Positions 12,691-23,365 of a stretch of DNA of 51,259 nt are shown here, piece by piece. Position numbers and translations under genes: made by a program. The notes under the pieces were generated by a model. It was not told the DNA's origin, made no database searches, and worked only from the letters and a program-made list of their open reading frames with translations. This stretch comes from Chromera velia. Its lineage: Eukaryota; Sar; Chromeraceae. Every line of letters starts with the position of its first letter. Within the stretch, counting starts at the first letter, position 1. The DNA lies in NCBI GenBank assembly GCA_018398765.1, contig JAHBMJ010003591.1, positions 6,816-58,074 of the forward strand, given 5' to 3'.

Positions 12691-15530
12691 TAACTTTGAG
12701 ACACCACAATGTAGCCTAACATTATGATTGCACAGATATAAGTTACCCAACATGATTCAACATAATGTGCTTTATCTGGTAGTTTCAGCCGTATGTGTAT
12801 ATCAATCATTTAGATTCCTATTCAAGATGACCGAAATTGGGGTAGAATTTACATATAAGACCAAGTATGGCCCCCTAGCTTCTCTTTCCCGGCTTCTTAT
12901 GCAAAAGACAGCAGTCGCCATTCTGGACTATCTGGTAAATCAACACGGCTGCACGCCTCATACAAGGGTCAGGCCAGGAGGATGAATGACTCGTCTGATT
13001 GTCGAAGGTAGAGATGGAACTCCCAAGTCATGGGAGAGCACGGTCTTCCGAGCATATCAAGAGATCTGCGAGTACCTTGTAAGATGACCGCAGGGTCAAT
13101 TGGGCTTCCAGTGATGCGCTTTTGGTGTTTGTATGTATATTTAGGTATATGTACTTAATTGACCAAGTGTTTCTCTTTATTAAATTTTCTTCTCTCTTTA
13201 CTCCTTCATCATAAAAACCAGGTAATCATATTATGAGCACAAACTTGTACCCTTGTGGTTCTTCCTTCCTTTCGTGACTGATTTGTGGTATAGGTTGCTT
13301 CGATCGAGTTACCACTTTGCCTTCGGGTGGTGTAAACCAGTGCAGATCTTCGAAAGAGTCTGTCATTAACCCTATTTCTCCTCTCATTACCTCTCATCCA
13401 TCCTTGCTCTTACTCTCTTTTCCGATTGATTTAGAATTCAATGTATGAATGTAGTGTACGCGTGTACCGAGCGATTATGTCTCTATACACCTCCGCAGAT
13501 GTGGTGTGCCTTGAGGCGAATCGATCCGATTGGCATGCAGGCTTCTTCATCCCCCCCCCCCCATGAATGTGTGCTCTGGGTTGTCCTCAAAGCCTTGTTA
13601 GTAGCTTGGGATCTGGCGTCGCCAGATCTAGGATTTAACCCTCAATCATCACATCATATCATCACCAGTAAATTAATAACCTAAGCATTGATATTATATT
13701 TTTAAACTGATTCACAGCCGAAATACAACCGAATGTTACTGAATGTTATAGAACATTAAATTTAAAGTTTATAATCTAGGCGACGCCTAGGGCGATGCAC
13801 AGTGATAAAAAAAAAGAAAAAAAATTTTGAGAAGCCTAATCTTTTTTATTTTTTTTTTTACTCATTTTATTGGAAGTGCCAAACATATAACAAAAACACA
13901 TCTAACGACAAAACCTACCTTTGGTGATTTTGCTTAGACCTTTGACCACCAGACAAATAAAAAAGAAAAGAGATGTCTATTCTAGCTTTATTTATGCAAG
14001 CATTCCCAATAGTTCTCCTCACTGTCCAAACGGATCTCGAGCAACATATGGATAGCTCCACTTGTCCGGCGACTAACAAAAAATAGAGACAGCAGTGCAA
14101 AGATCTATTGCTGTAAAATTATGAATCAGATTCCGAAGTCTGATCTTCAAGACAGTGAGACCGACGACTGTCGATCTAGGAGATCGTATACGATAACTAG
14201 CGATAACCAACTTTCTGTCATGAAGATCTTTCATATGTTCATACACTCGATCCAATCGTGGGATGAGCTCTCTCATTTGTATATCAAACTGCATCACTCG
14301 AGTCATCTTTCCTAAATAGAATCCTCCCGTCTCGTGCCGTCTCGAGATAATACTAATAAAATTTGATCAACTATAAGTTCCAAAACCAGTTTTCATAAGA
14401 AGACTAAAGGAATGTTGCCTTTACCTAGAGCTGCAAATCAAAGAGTCATGGCATCCATGGACTTACTACCTTTCACCAAATCACATTTCATTCTCCCGTT
14501 CTTTAGATAAGATATAATAAGATAGCTGATCTCGATCAACTCCGTATGATATGCAGTCTAATGCAGTCTTATGCAGTCTCAATGTGTGGGCCCCAGAAAT
14601 AATACCCCGGTCGGGCCACGGCCTAAACCTTGGGCCGCGGTAGGCCGCGGTATACAACGGTAATATTAGCTTGGACCCTGGAATGATACATGCTGTGATA
14701 TGACCTCAGCGAATACTCCGGCCCTTCAGTCTACCTTTTTTGTACTTACCACTGCCACTGCGATAGTCTTCATCTATATCATCTCATCACAGAGCTTACC
14801 GCCCAGTATAAAACACCGGTCAAGTTCGACATGCATAGGTACGCTAGGAGCTAGAAAGTCAGAGCACCGTAAAAACCCTAAGGCGGCTTGACAATACGAC
14901 TGGTCTGCAGCAATCGATCAGTGAAATACGGGAAAACGAACTCCGCGATGGCATGCTCAAGCGGAAGCATGGCATTACACGATGACACATGACGAAGAAA
15001 TGCCGAAGAATAGAACACACCAAAGAATAGCACACACACAAAAGGGAACCAGGAAAGACAATACCAAATCGAGTACAAAACAGGACATACAGACGAGCAT
15101 AAAGCTCAAGCTCAGGCTCCCGTCATTGCATCTACATCTATAACCTGCCCGATCGACCAGGTCTATTGAGTACGAAGCTTGCCGCAGTGCTCATATTTAT
15201 TTGTAGTCGCCGCCTAGCATTGCCGCCCCCGACCGCCCGCGGGGCGCTTCCGGCCCCGTCGACGCCGCAGACCGCAGGCTCCAAATGGCTCTAATAAACG
15301 TTCGAAACGTTTTTTTGCCAGCTGAATTTGGCTGCTGAAAAGCCGCGTGTTGGAAGAGGCGTGATTAAGAATGCTTGAGACATCTTCAGCTCATACAAGG
15401 GAATCAGTTCAGTAGAATAGATCGAAGTATGATGATGTTGTCCAAAGTTTGGCATTTTCTACTTCGGAAGTCGCTCTTCTGCCCCACTTCTTGCTCTCAC
15501 AGTAGCGTGGAGCATTAAAAGGTACTATGC
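12691..15530. other. Intergenic AT-rich stretch with no recognised gene
   Basis: Only short ORFs on both strands were found, none with recognisable domains. A short inverted pair GGCGACGCCTAGGGCG sits near 13780, a poly-C run near 13552 and a purine/pyrimidine low-complexity patch at 13808-13860. A GC-rich patch at 15220-15260 stands out from its surroundings. It is likely a graveyard of old insertions. Confidence 0.45.
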
Positions 15531-16090
15531 TTGGATTTGACCATTGAGGCGCGCCTCAAAGACCACTTCGATTCGAGCCTCCACAGCCGCACGGGGCTGT
15601 ACTGCGACTGGGAAACTTATAAGTCCTCACTCCCAGTGAGGGAGACGGAGCGGGGGTGGCTTAGGCTGCATGAGCTTCCGTACTGGGGTGCATCGGGTGA
15701 CTTGTTACATATGGCGAAGCAGCTTCACCATGGAGGGGGCGAGCGGAAGCTTGTCAAGTACATTTGCTCGCCGTCAACAACTGGAAAGACCACCAATGTC
15801 TTGCCAGCCTTTCTCGAGAGCAACTTCACCCACTACCTCTACCTTGCCTTTGACAACAACGGGCGGCGAAGGTTCAGATTGGCTCCATCGATACCGTCTA
15901 ACACCCCCAACACCGATATCGCCGAGAAGTATGGAGCGGCCTTTGCAGTCGATAATTGCACCAGCGGAGAAAGGGCCCTCAAAAAGTCTTGCAGTTGATA
16001 GCAGCAAATGTACTGTTCATACAGTGAATGGAAAGGAGGCACGTGGTCTACTAGACGGTTTGGACCAGTTGTTCCAATACATGATTTAGT
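15525..16090 (+). pseudogene. Unidentified ORF with a P-loop-like GKT motif, frameshifted
   Basis: An open frame from about 15531 contains IEARLKDHFDSSL, then CSPSTTGKTTNVLPAFLES and FTHYLYLAFDNNGRRRF. The CSPSTTGKTT stretch looks like a degenerate Walker A loop, and the FTHYLYLAFDNN strand would follow it as in a P-loop NTPase. At roughly 15870-15900 similarity-like sequence moves to the next frame, which runs on to a stop at 16087-16089 with a tail rich in charged residues, so a frameshift is likely. It could be a piece of a multicopy protist family carried by mobile DNA. The function is not recognised. Confidence 0.35.
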
Positions 16091-17120
16091 ATGCAGTGTT
16101 TAGGATCGAGTAACGATTCAAGTGGTTGTTATACCATTTTTTAGGCTATGAATGACTGTTTGATATGTGAATATCCAACTACATATCGATTTATCTTAGG
16201 ATTCATCAGTCCATCTCTAGGTCCATCCAAATTAATGATCAAAAAATTTAATAATCTAATTTGTAACCTAATTCTTTTATCATCATCATACGTCATCGTC
16301 GTCGGTCCATTTTTGAACATCTAGCATTAAACACGAATCAGTCAGGGCACTAGGATCAGCCATGCAGTCCTCCCTATAGGAAAAAACACATGCAAAACTT
16401 AAAAATGCAAGAACGAATCATTTTATTCTTCTCAGCAATAGAAGTGATTAACTTTTAACCAAAGATGTGGTCCGCTCATCTGTCCATGCTCCCGGCTTCC
16501 AGTCTGAGCTGTTGTATCAGCTTGGGAGGCGTCAGGTCGGAGCCGTGTGACCTACCACCCCTTACCGACGTCCTTCTCTCCCCCTGCTTTGTTTCTCTTT
16601 CCCTTTTCTGACTGGCTGTATGTATACCGAGCTGTTAACAGTGTGTATTGCTATGACAAGGCATCAAAGCTTGCGTAAAAGGCCTGCGCGTGTTGTGCAA
16701 TCCCCGTTCTGCCCCGGGTGGAAACCTCTTCAAGTCATACCCCCAGATTTTTGCCGCCTCGTCCGATTTTCTTCATTCACAATGCTTTGCTTTCTCAAAA
16801 CTGGCTGTGGCCATGAGTGCGGCTTGTCTGGTTAGCACTGAAAGAAGAAGGAAACCCGAAAGGCTGGCATCTACCCCCAGGCGTAGGAAAGCACCGCTGC
16901 TTCGAGTTTGCACAGTGTTGCATAATGTTGCCAACTCAGCTTGCAGGCGTCTCCTCAGTCAGATCAGGTCCGAGTCCATCGTGGTTGTCCTGCTTCCACT
17001 GCTAACTCTTGGTTATCCTTTTTCGTGCCGCTGCTTGTATTGAAGTGAGGGGACTCCTTACGACTTCGGGGGAACTCCAATGCGCCAACCACTGCGAGGA
17101 TCTGGAAAGATCACAATGAC
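16091..17120. other. Intergenic, no gene seen
   Basis: AT-rich to 16470, then more balanced DNA (16470-17110) with short open frames on the plus strand and no recognised domain. Confidence 0.4.
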
Positions 17121-17210
17121 TATGGCTGCATAGTTAGGATAGGATAGTACATTGTTACAGTACTATTGCATGGTACAATAGGATAGTACAGTCGATACTA
17201 TAGGTCGATC
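17120..17210. repeat. ATAGTAC/GTACTAT palindromic short repeats
   Basis: Interspersed GATAGTACA, GTACTAT and GGTACAATA words, self-complementary in places. Related words recur at 17970-18065 and 49735-49810. Confidence 0.6.
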
Positions 17211-17220
17211 CTAGGGTCCT

Positions 17221-17574
17221 AAGGCCCCCCTTAATACCAAACTGGCCCAGAAGGTCTTTTCTCAGTCGAACGCGTCTGGATCCGCAGAGCAGGCATGGTC
17301 TGCGTATGACTACATTTACAGGAAGAAGCGAAACCGCCTTCTACAAACGCACCAGGATATGGAGATGACCCTGTACCACAACCTCCGTCTCCAGCCTCTA
17401 CACCAAAAGCAGGCAGGGATCCCGCTGTCACAGACTAGAATCCATGTAGTGGAGACTTTGAGTCTCCCTATGTTGGAGGACGGCTACATCTTCGACGAAG
17501 ATTTGGAGGGAGACCTCTTAGAAGAGCACCTCAAAGAATTTAGCCTTCGTTTAAATGGGGCCTCGATCTGAAGA
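17221..17574 (+). pseudogene. hAT-type transposase C-terminal fragment
   Basis: The open frame reads APLNTKLAQKVFSQ, then SGSAEQAWSAYDYIYRKKRN, then RL and a HNLRLQPL-type segment. It ends in an acidic tail at a stop at 17572-17574. This is the conserved C-terminal dimerisation end of hAT transposases (cysteine/serine-E-x-x-W-S, then KKRNRL, then NLRL). The frame is closed by a stop at 17212, and no DDE catalytic core was found upstream, so only the last ~117 residues survive. The family assignment is from the motif order. Confidence 0.72.
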
Positions 17575-18230
17575 GGGAGGGAAAGGGGGGGGGGTATTTG
17601 AATCGCTTGAGATCCGACCTGTGTGCTTGCTCCCTACCGCTGTCTGCCAGCCTGTCTAGGGGGTGAGGCACTGTACAAATGGTTTAGGAACTCTAAAAGA
17701 TTCACACATACCACAGAGGATTCTAATAATGTTAAATTAGGTCTAAATAGTGTTAAAATCTAGTAGAACACTCATAAAAATGCCTAGAAAGCCTGATGAT
17801 GATGATGATTGGGGGTTAAATCCTAGATCTAATGATATCAGACCCTAAGCCACTAAGAAGGCTTTGAAGACAACCCCATGTCATGCAAAACGCTCACTTA
17901 ACCTAGGTTCTATGGGGCATTTGAAGGCTTGCAAGACTAGGCGGCCCCTTCGCTTTATTTTTTTTTGTGATAGTACAGATAGAATAGTACATTGTACTAT
18001 CGGAGTTAATGAAAAAGATTCGAATACAGTAGAATTCCACTATAGTACAGTATACTATCAGAACTATGTGTGGCTGACTTTCTGTAAAGGAGACACCAAA
18101 TGGTGTTGGGCAGTTTCTATGGACAGTTGCCATTTTTTGGCTTGTTAACGACTTGTGAGCTGCCTGTTTTCCTCTTTTCAAGCCTTGCACTCATACTAGG
18201 GACAGAGAAAGAGAGACTGAGAACGACTTA
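17575..18230. other. Intergenic with ATAGTAC words, no gene seen
   Basis: Contains a poly-G patch near 17587, a (GAT)n patch near 17798, and at 17970-18065 several GTACTAT/ATAGTAC words like those at 17120-17210. No coding signal. Confidence 0.4.
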
Positions 18231-18270
18231 CAGCGAGTTGCCGCCAATGGCTGCCGCCATAGCTTGCCCC

Positions 18271-18390
18271 TGGCTTTGTTGCTCTGGCTTTGCCGCTCTG
18301 GCTTTACCGCTCTAGCTTTGCTGCTCTGGCTTTGCCACTCTGGCTTTACCGCTCTTAGCCTAACTTTACCGCTCTGGCTTTGTCAGTCTC
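18271..18390 (+). repeat. Minisatellite of ~15-bp unit (CTCTGGCTTTGCCGC-like)
   Basis: About eight head-to-tail variants of GCTCTGGCTTTRCCG. The unit alternates between CTTTGCC and CTTTACC. Confidence 0.85.
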
Positions 18391-18548
18391 CTATTCTCTC
18401 CTAATTCTTTGCAACCAGATTTATAAAAATAATTGAACAGATAATAATGATAATTAATCATTAAATGCAGGCTTCGTTTTATACTGCAAACATTATAAGA
18501 ATGTATATTCAAAAATCATATTATATAAATAATAAAGATCCTACTAAA

Positions 18549-18971
18549 GATCGCCTTGGGGGGCAGCTTAGCTCTGCTAAGATCAGTCGAGAGGCCCTGA
18601 GATCGCACGCATTCGCATAACACATTTTCTTATTTGGAGGGGGTTCGGTGTTTGTCTGTTTGTCTATCACGGTGTCACCCTAATTCTAAAATATACCCTT
18701 CAAGCAACTTGCACGGAGCTGCGATCGCATTAATTACTTCGCTCCTCATGATACGTGCCCGTCAAGTAACTCACATAGAGTTGCATATGTATGCATGCGC
18801 ACGGTCGTTGCCGTCGCCGTGCGTTGCCGTGGCCCCCGCCACTTACCCATATGCATGCATTGCAGGCAAGACATGCCTAAGCCCCCGCATGATGGTTTGC
18901 ATCAATCAAATTATAGCCGACCCCCCAAATGGCCCCCCGAGGCACTCACCCAACTGGTTGGGTGTATTCCG
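18549..18971 (+). repeat. Dispersed ~430-bp repeat, copy A
   Basis: Begins with GGGGGCAGCTCAGCTCTGCT, containing a GCTCAGC..GCTGAG hairpin in the intact copies. It contains two CCGTCAAG/CCTCAAG..AACTC blocks and GTGGCCCCCGCC, and ends at a GAGGCACTCACCCAACTGGT block. The same order occurs in the copies at 21099-21528 and 21630-22040. No coding capacity is evident. Confidence 0.8.
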
Positions 18972-19006
18972 TCATAATATAGTCTCCAAATATAAAAGTC
19001 AAGGGT

Positions 19007-19105
19007 CACCTCAGGGGGCAGCTCAGCTTTGCTGAGATCAGCCGAGAGGCCCTGAGATCGCATGCAAGCTCATCTTTGTTTTAGGAGGGGGGATCGGATG
19101 TTAGT
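19007..19105 (+). repeat. Dispersed repeat, copy B (5' part only)
   Basis: Carries only the first ~100 bases of the family (GGGGGCAGCTCAGC to GGGGGGATCGG) and then diverges. Confidence 0.7.
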
Positions 19106-19204
19106 TAGTTCGATTTTAATGTGGAGTCAAGGTGAGTCAATTTGATGGTAGTTGCATTATACGTATGGCATGTTGCCATCTGATTCACAGGTTTACCGCA
19201 GATC

Positions 19205-19285
19205 CCTGTAAAATGCAGCTCAGTTGCATGGTAGAGCATTCTATTCGTATGCATGCGCATGCAATGGTCCCGGGTTCGATTCCTA
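19205..19285 (+). repeat. tRNA-like promoter sequence (possible SINE head or tRNA pseudogene)
   Basis: GCTCAGTTGCATGGTAGAGC resembles a tRNA D-arm/A box, and GGGTTCGATTCC 40 bases on is a good B box. The acceptor and anticodon stems do not close, so it is not a functional tRNA. It abuts an inverted copy of the dispersed repeat at 19286. Confidence 0.5.
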
Positions 19286-19334
19286 TATTAACGAGATACA
19301 CCCAACCAGTTGGGTGAGTGCCTTGAGGAGCCCT

Positions 19335-20822
19335 TCGCATGTCAGGGGTAAGTGGGGTGCTTTTTGCCCCCTTAAAGCAGTGCATTTTCCGCAAAAAACT
19401 CGTTCTCATAATTGGTAACTTTAAAGGAGTTAGAAGCTGAAACTTTGTGTAAAAAGACGTTGTAACAATAGAAAAAGAACTATAGAACAGATTTTTTATA
19501 TCATTTCTAGAAATATAGGCTGTCATACAAATTTTGTGAGTTTTATATCGTTTTTCTTATTGTTGAAAGCCCTGCTTTGCTCTAGAGTGGCCGATTGGTG
19601 ATGCTTGCTCTCGCAAACCATGCAGACCATTCCTGCTGCAATGCTGTGTGCCTGGAAGGGAAACACTTATCCAGAGTTTTTGAGAGCCCCCTTGCAGCTG
19701 CTTCGTTGGGCTGGTCTGGATTTTGTTTGTTCGTTGGGGGTGGGAGTGCTGCAACACCCTGGCACCAGTGGGCAGCAGCGACGAAGAGTTCAAGGCACCG
19801 GCTCTCTCTTTTTTAAGGGCAGAGCTAGACATGCAGTTGCGGAAGAGGTCTGCACGCGGCGGGCGAAGGCTATCGCTTCTTCGCATTTCCCTTCTCTTGC
19901 CAAGCTTATCCCCCTTCAATAAGCTTTTCCCTTCTCTCATCGCATGTTTATGTTTCTTCTTTGCAACAAATCCGCCTCTGGTCTCTACTCCTTTTTCACC
20001 CTCCCTCGATCTGCTCTCACAGTAACTGATGGCTCTGTGTTCGGTTTGTTACGTCTGCTCTCATTTAACCCACAAGATGAAAACAGTGCTCTGTCTGTTG
20101 AATGTAGCGACCACAAACTCTGTGTACATGATTCTTGTATTTGGTGTGTTGATGACTTCATGCATAGACTTTCTTCATGTGCTAAGTAGCTAGATAAAAG
20201 AGAATTCCTGCACTGCCTGGCTAAGCTGAAATCCATTAATTCAAATGATTGTAACTGGCCACTCCCTGGTGCAAGTACATCTGAACTCTTCATCCGTAAT
20301 ATCATTCGATCGCTTCTACACTCGCATCCGGTCTGTCTCTTTGATGCTGGTCTCCCTATTCTAGAAAGTGATTAACTGATCAACTCCACCGGCGACTTAA
20401 CAAACAACAACCATACATGTATGTGTCTCCGGGAGATTAACGCTCCAACTGGAGTTAAGCATCCTCTAACTAACTAACTAACTAACTAACTAGAAAAAGA
20501 ACTATGGAACAGATTTTTTATATCATTTCTAGAAACATAGGCTGCCATACAAATTTTTTGATTTTTGGACCATTTTTTAATGGTTCTTAATAGTAAGACA
20601 AACGGTATGAAACTCACAAAATTTGTATAGCAGCCTATATTTCTAGAAATAATATAAAAAATCTGTTCTATAGTTCTTTTTCTATCATTATAATGTTTTC
20701 TTATACAAAGTTTCAGTTTCTAACTCCTTACCAATTATGAGAACGAGCTTTTTACAGAAAAACGCCGGTCTCCTATGTGGAGGGGGGAGCAAAAAGCACC
20801 CCACTTACCTTCGGCATACGTT
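19335..20822. mobile_element. Foldback (long inverted-repeat) element interrupted by a LINE
   Basis: The left arm 19335-19545 and right arm 20603-20822 are imperfect reverse complements. Both contain GGTAAGTGGGGTGC, a TTCTCATAATTGGTAA segment, a GTTAGAAGCTGAAAC-type segment and GAACAGATTTTTTATATC. No transposase is encoded, so it is non-autonomous. Between the arms lie the LINE fragment 19566-20490 and a direct repeat of part of the left arm (20491-20563). Confidence 0.75.
19566..20490 (+). mobile_element. 5'-truncated LINE with (CTAA)n tail, copy 1
   Basis: Homologous to 50275-51200 in this window, with the same reading (RWAGLDFVCSL, HPGTSGQQRRRVQGTGSLFF, then RSALTVTDGS, FNPQDENSALSVEC, LFDAGLPILESD). 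The tail is (CTAA)n at 20466-20490. Several stops interrupt it. It sits inside the foldback element, and a ~75-bp stretch left of the insertion (19469-19545) recurs right after the tail (20491-20563) with a few mismatches, as a long target-site duplication would. Confidence 0.75.
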
Positions 20823-21098
20823 TAGAGGGTCCGCAAATTTGATTGATGCACACCATCGGGGGCTTGGGCATGTTTTGTGCAGGTGTATGGGGCGGAGGCT
20901 ATGGCAACGTGTACGAAGTATGCTTTTCGGGACCGTGTGAGCATGTACTTACAACTCTATGCAAATTACTTGAGGGGTATGCATGTGCAAAGTAATTAAG
21001 GTAGGTGCGATCGCAGCTCCGTGCAAGTTGCTTGAGGGGCACATTTTGGAATTCGGGCGACACTGTGACAGACGGAGATAGAAGTGACCCCCCCCCCC

Positions 21099-21528
21099 AG
21101 ATCGCCTCGTGGGACAGCTCAGCTCTGCTGAGATCAGCCGAGAGGCTCTGAGATCGCACACTTTCATATAACGCATTTTTTTATTATGGGGGGGGAGGTC
21201 ACTTCTATCTCCGTCTGTCATGGTGTCGCCCGAATTCTAAAAAATGCCCCTCAAGCAACTCGCATAGAGCCGTGATCACACATATATATATACCTTAATT
21301 ACTTTGTACATGCGTGCCCCTCAAGTAACTCACACAGAGTTGCAAGTGTATGCTCGCGCGGTCCCGAAAAGCATATTAATATACTTCGTGCATGTTGCTG
21401 TGGCCCCCGCCCCATGCATCTGCACAAGACATGCCCAAGCCCCCAATGGTGCGCATCAATCAAATTTGCGGACCCCCTAAAGGGCCCCCCGAGGCACTCA
21501 CCCAACTAGTTGGGTGTATCTCGTATAT
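21099..21528 (+). repeat. Dispersed repeat, copy D, with perfect 18-bp palindrome
   Basis: Full-length copy from GCCTCGTGGGACAGCTCAGC to the end block, where CACCCAACTAGTTGGGTG is its own reverse complement. Copy D and the right part of copy C form a head-to-head inverted pair around 21090-21190, with matched GAAGTGACC/GGTCACTTC boundaries. Confidence 0.8.
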
Positions 21529-21629
21529 ACCTCCGGCATTTTTCTGCCATCGCGGCTCGGTGGGCAGTTCCGTACAATGAATTCTGCATGCGTGTAAGAG
21601 GCCCCATGCAGGATCGCATATGATATTAG

Positions 21630-22040
21630 CATCGCCTCGAGGGGCAGCTCAGCTCTGCTGAGATCAGTCGAGAGGCCCTGAGATCGTATGTACTCGCGTA
21701 ACGCATTTTTTTATTTTTGGGGGGCCGGGGGGATCGGCTCTGTCTCTATCACGGTGTTGCCTGAGTTTCAAAATGTGCCCCTCAAGCAACTCGCATGGAG
21801 CCGTGATCGCACATGCCTTATAATTATACTTTGCGCATGCGTGCCCCTCAAGTAACTCGCATGGAGTTGCTTCATATATGCGATGCGCGCGCGGTTCCGA
21901 AAAGCATATACTTCGCGCGTGTTGCCGTGGCCCCCGCCCCATTGCAGCACACAAGACATGCCTAAGCCCCCGATCAAATATTAGCGAACCCCTTAAATGG
22001 CCTCCCGAGGCACTCACCCAACTGGTTTGGTGTATCCCAT
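21630..22040 (+). repeat. Dispersed repeat, copy E
   Basis: Same block order as copies A and D, ending in CCGAGGCACTCACCCAACTG. A further end-only relic (CAAGGCACTCACCTAACTAG) follows at 22088-22115. Confidence 0.8.
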
Positions 22041-22184
22041 AAAAATTCGTCCCTTCCAATTCTATGGAACAACCTATACGCCCCCCAAGGCACTCACCTA
22101 ACTAGTTGGTGTATCACAGAAGCGCCCCGGGCGGTTGGGGGCCTATTATAAATAATATAATATGGCCTATATAGAGTTCGTTCT

Positions 22185-23365
22185 TTCTGCGTGCCAGGCC
22201 CTGACTGCTATCTGACGCTGGATCATTCTGCATGTCTGACTGCTAGCTATGCAGAGTTCAATCTTTCCTCATATTCCGTATATCACCGCATGTGTGCCTT
22301 TACTGACGCCCGACCTGGGTCCATTCGTGTACCTGACCGCCGTGGAGAGTTCGTTCTCTTGCATGTGTGTCTGCCATCCGACACCCAACCTTTCTGCATG
22401 CCTGACTGCGGTACGTGCAGACTTTGTTCTTTCTGCATGTGTGCCTGCCGTCTGACGCTTGACTATGATCCTGCGTGCCTGATCGCCATGCAGAGTTTGT
22501 TCTCTCTGTATGTGTGTCTGCGTGTGCCTGGCATCCGACGCCTGACCTTTCTGCATGCCTGGCCACCGTGCAGAGTTTGTTCTTTCTGCATGTGTACCTG
22601 TCATCCGACGCCCAACCTTTCTGCGAGCCTGACTACCGTTCAGAGTTTGTTCTTTCTCTGTGCCTGACTGCCGTTTGACGCTCGACCTTTCTTGTGTCTT
22701 ACTGCCGTGAAGAGTTCGATTTCTGCATGTGTGCTTGCCACTGCCTGACAGTGCCAGACGCTGGACCTTACGGCATGCCTGACGGCCGTGCAGAGTTCGA
22801 TGTTCTTTCTCCGTGGATGACTGCCGTCTGAGTCGGTCTGAGTCGGTCTGACACTCGACCATTCTGCCTGCATGACTACGGTGCAGATCTCGTTCTTCTG
22901 CATGTGTGCCTGCCATCTGACGCTCGAACTTTCTACATGCCTTGCCATCAGAGTTCAATCTTTCTGCGCACCTGACTGTGGTGCAGACTTTGTTCCTTCT
23001 ACAATACCATGTGTGCCTGCCTTCTGACGCTCGGCCTTTCTACATGCCTTGCCGTACAGAGTTCGCTCTTTTTGCGTGCTGGACTGTTGTTTGACGCTTG
23101 ACCATCCGGCGTGCCTGACTGCGGTGCAGACTTTGTAACAGTTCGTTCTGCACGTGTGCCTGCCAGGATCTGATGCTCGATCTTTCTGCATGTCTGACCG
23201 CCGTGCAGGGCTCGTTCTTTCTGCATGTGTGACTGCTGTCTGACGTTCATTAACAACCTTTCTGCATTTCTGCCGTGCAGAGTTCGCTCTTTTTGCATGC
23301 CTGACTGTTGTTTAACGCTCAACCATTCTGCATGTCTTGCTATGCAAACTTCGTTAATTGCCTGA
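22185..23365 (+). repeat. Minisatellite of ~70-bp unit, about 16 copies
   Basis: Successive units read GCAGAGTTYGTTCTTTCTGC, then ATGTGTGCCTGCCATCTGAC, then GCTCGACCTTTCTGCATGCC, then TGACTGCCGT. Copies diverge by substitutions and small indels. Because 70 is not a multiple of three, long repetitive ORFs appear on both strands; I do not consider them genes. A tight block around 22830 adds a tandem GAGTCGGTCT. Confidence 0.88.

Larger units (their letters stand above)
19286..21087 (-). repeat. Dispersed repeat, copy C (minus orientation), split by a foldback insertion
   Basis: The end block ACACCCAACCAGTTGGGTGA appears at 19294-19313 in minus orientation. The continuation GAGGGTCCGCAAATTTGATT appears only at 20825 and runs to about 21087. 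The foldback element at 19335-20822 lies exactly between, within a CCCTTTAGGGG site that is uninterrupted in copy D. Confidence 0.7.

Noticed and set aside
19205-19285. Functional tRNA gene
   Set aside because: A and B boxes are present but acceptor and anticodon stems do not pair.
22269-22958. 229-residue open frame on the minus strand with repeated His/Arg/Thr units
   Set aside because: It is the translation of the ~70-bp minisatellite; similar frames open on the plus strand, and the unit is not a multiple of three.
22185-23365. Possible CRISPR array
   Set aside because: Units are contiguous and diverged throughout, with no constant repeat separated by unique spacers, and the genome is eukaryotic.
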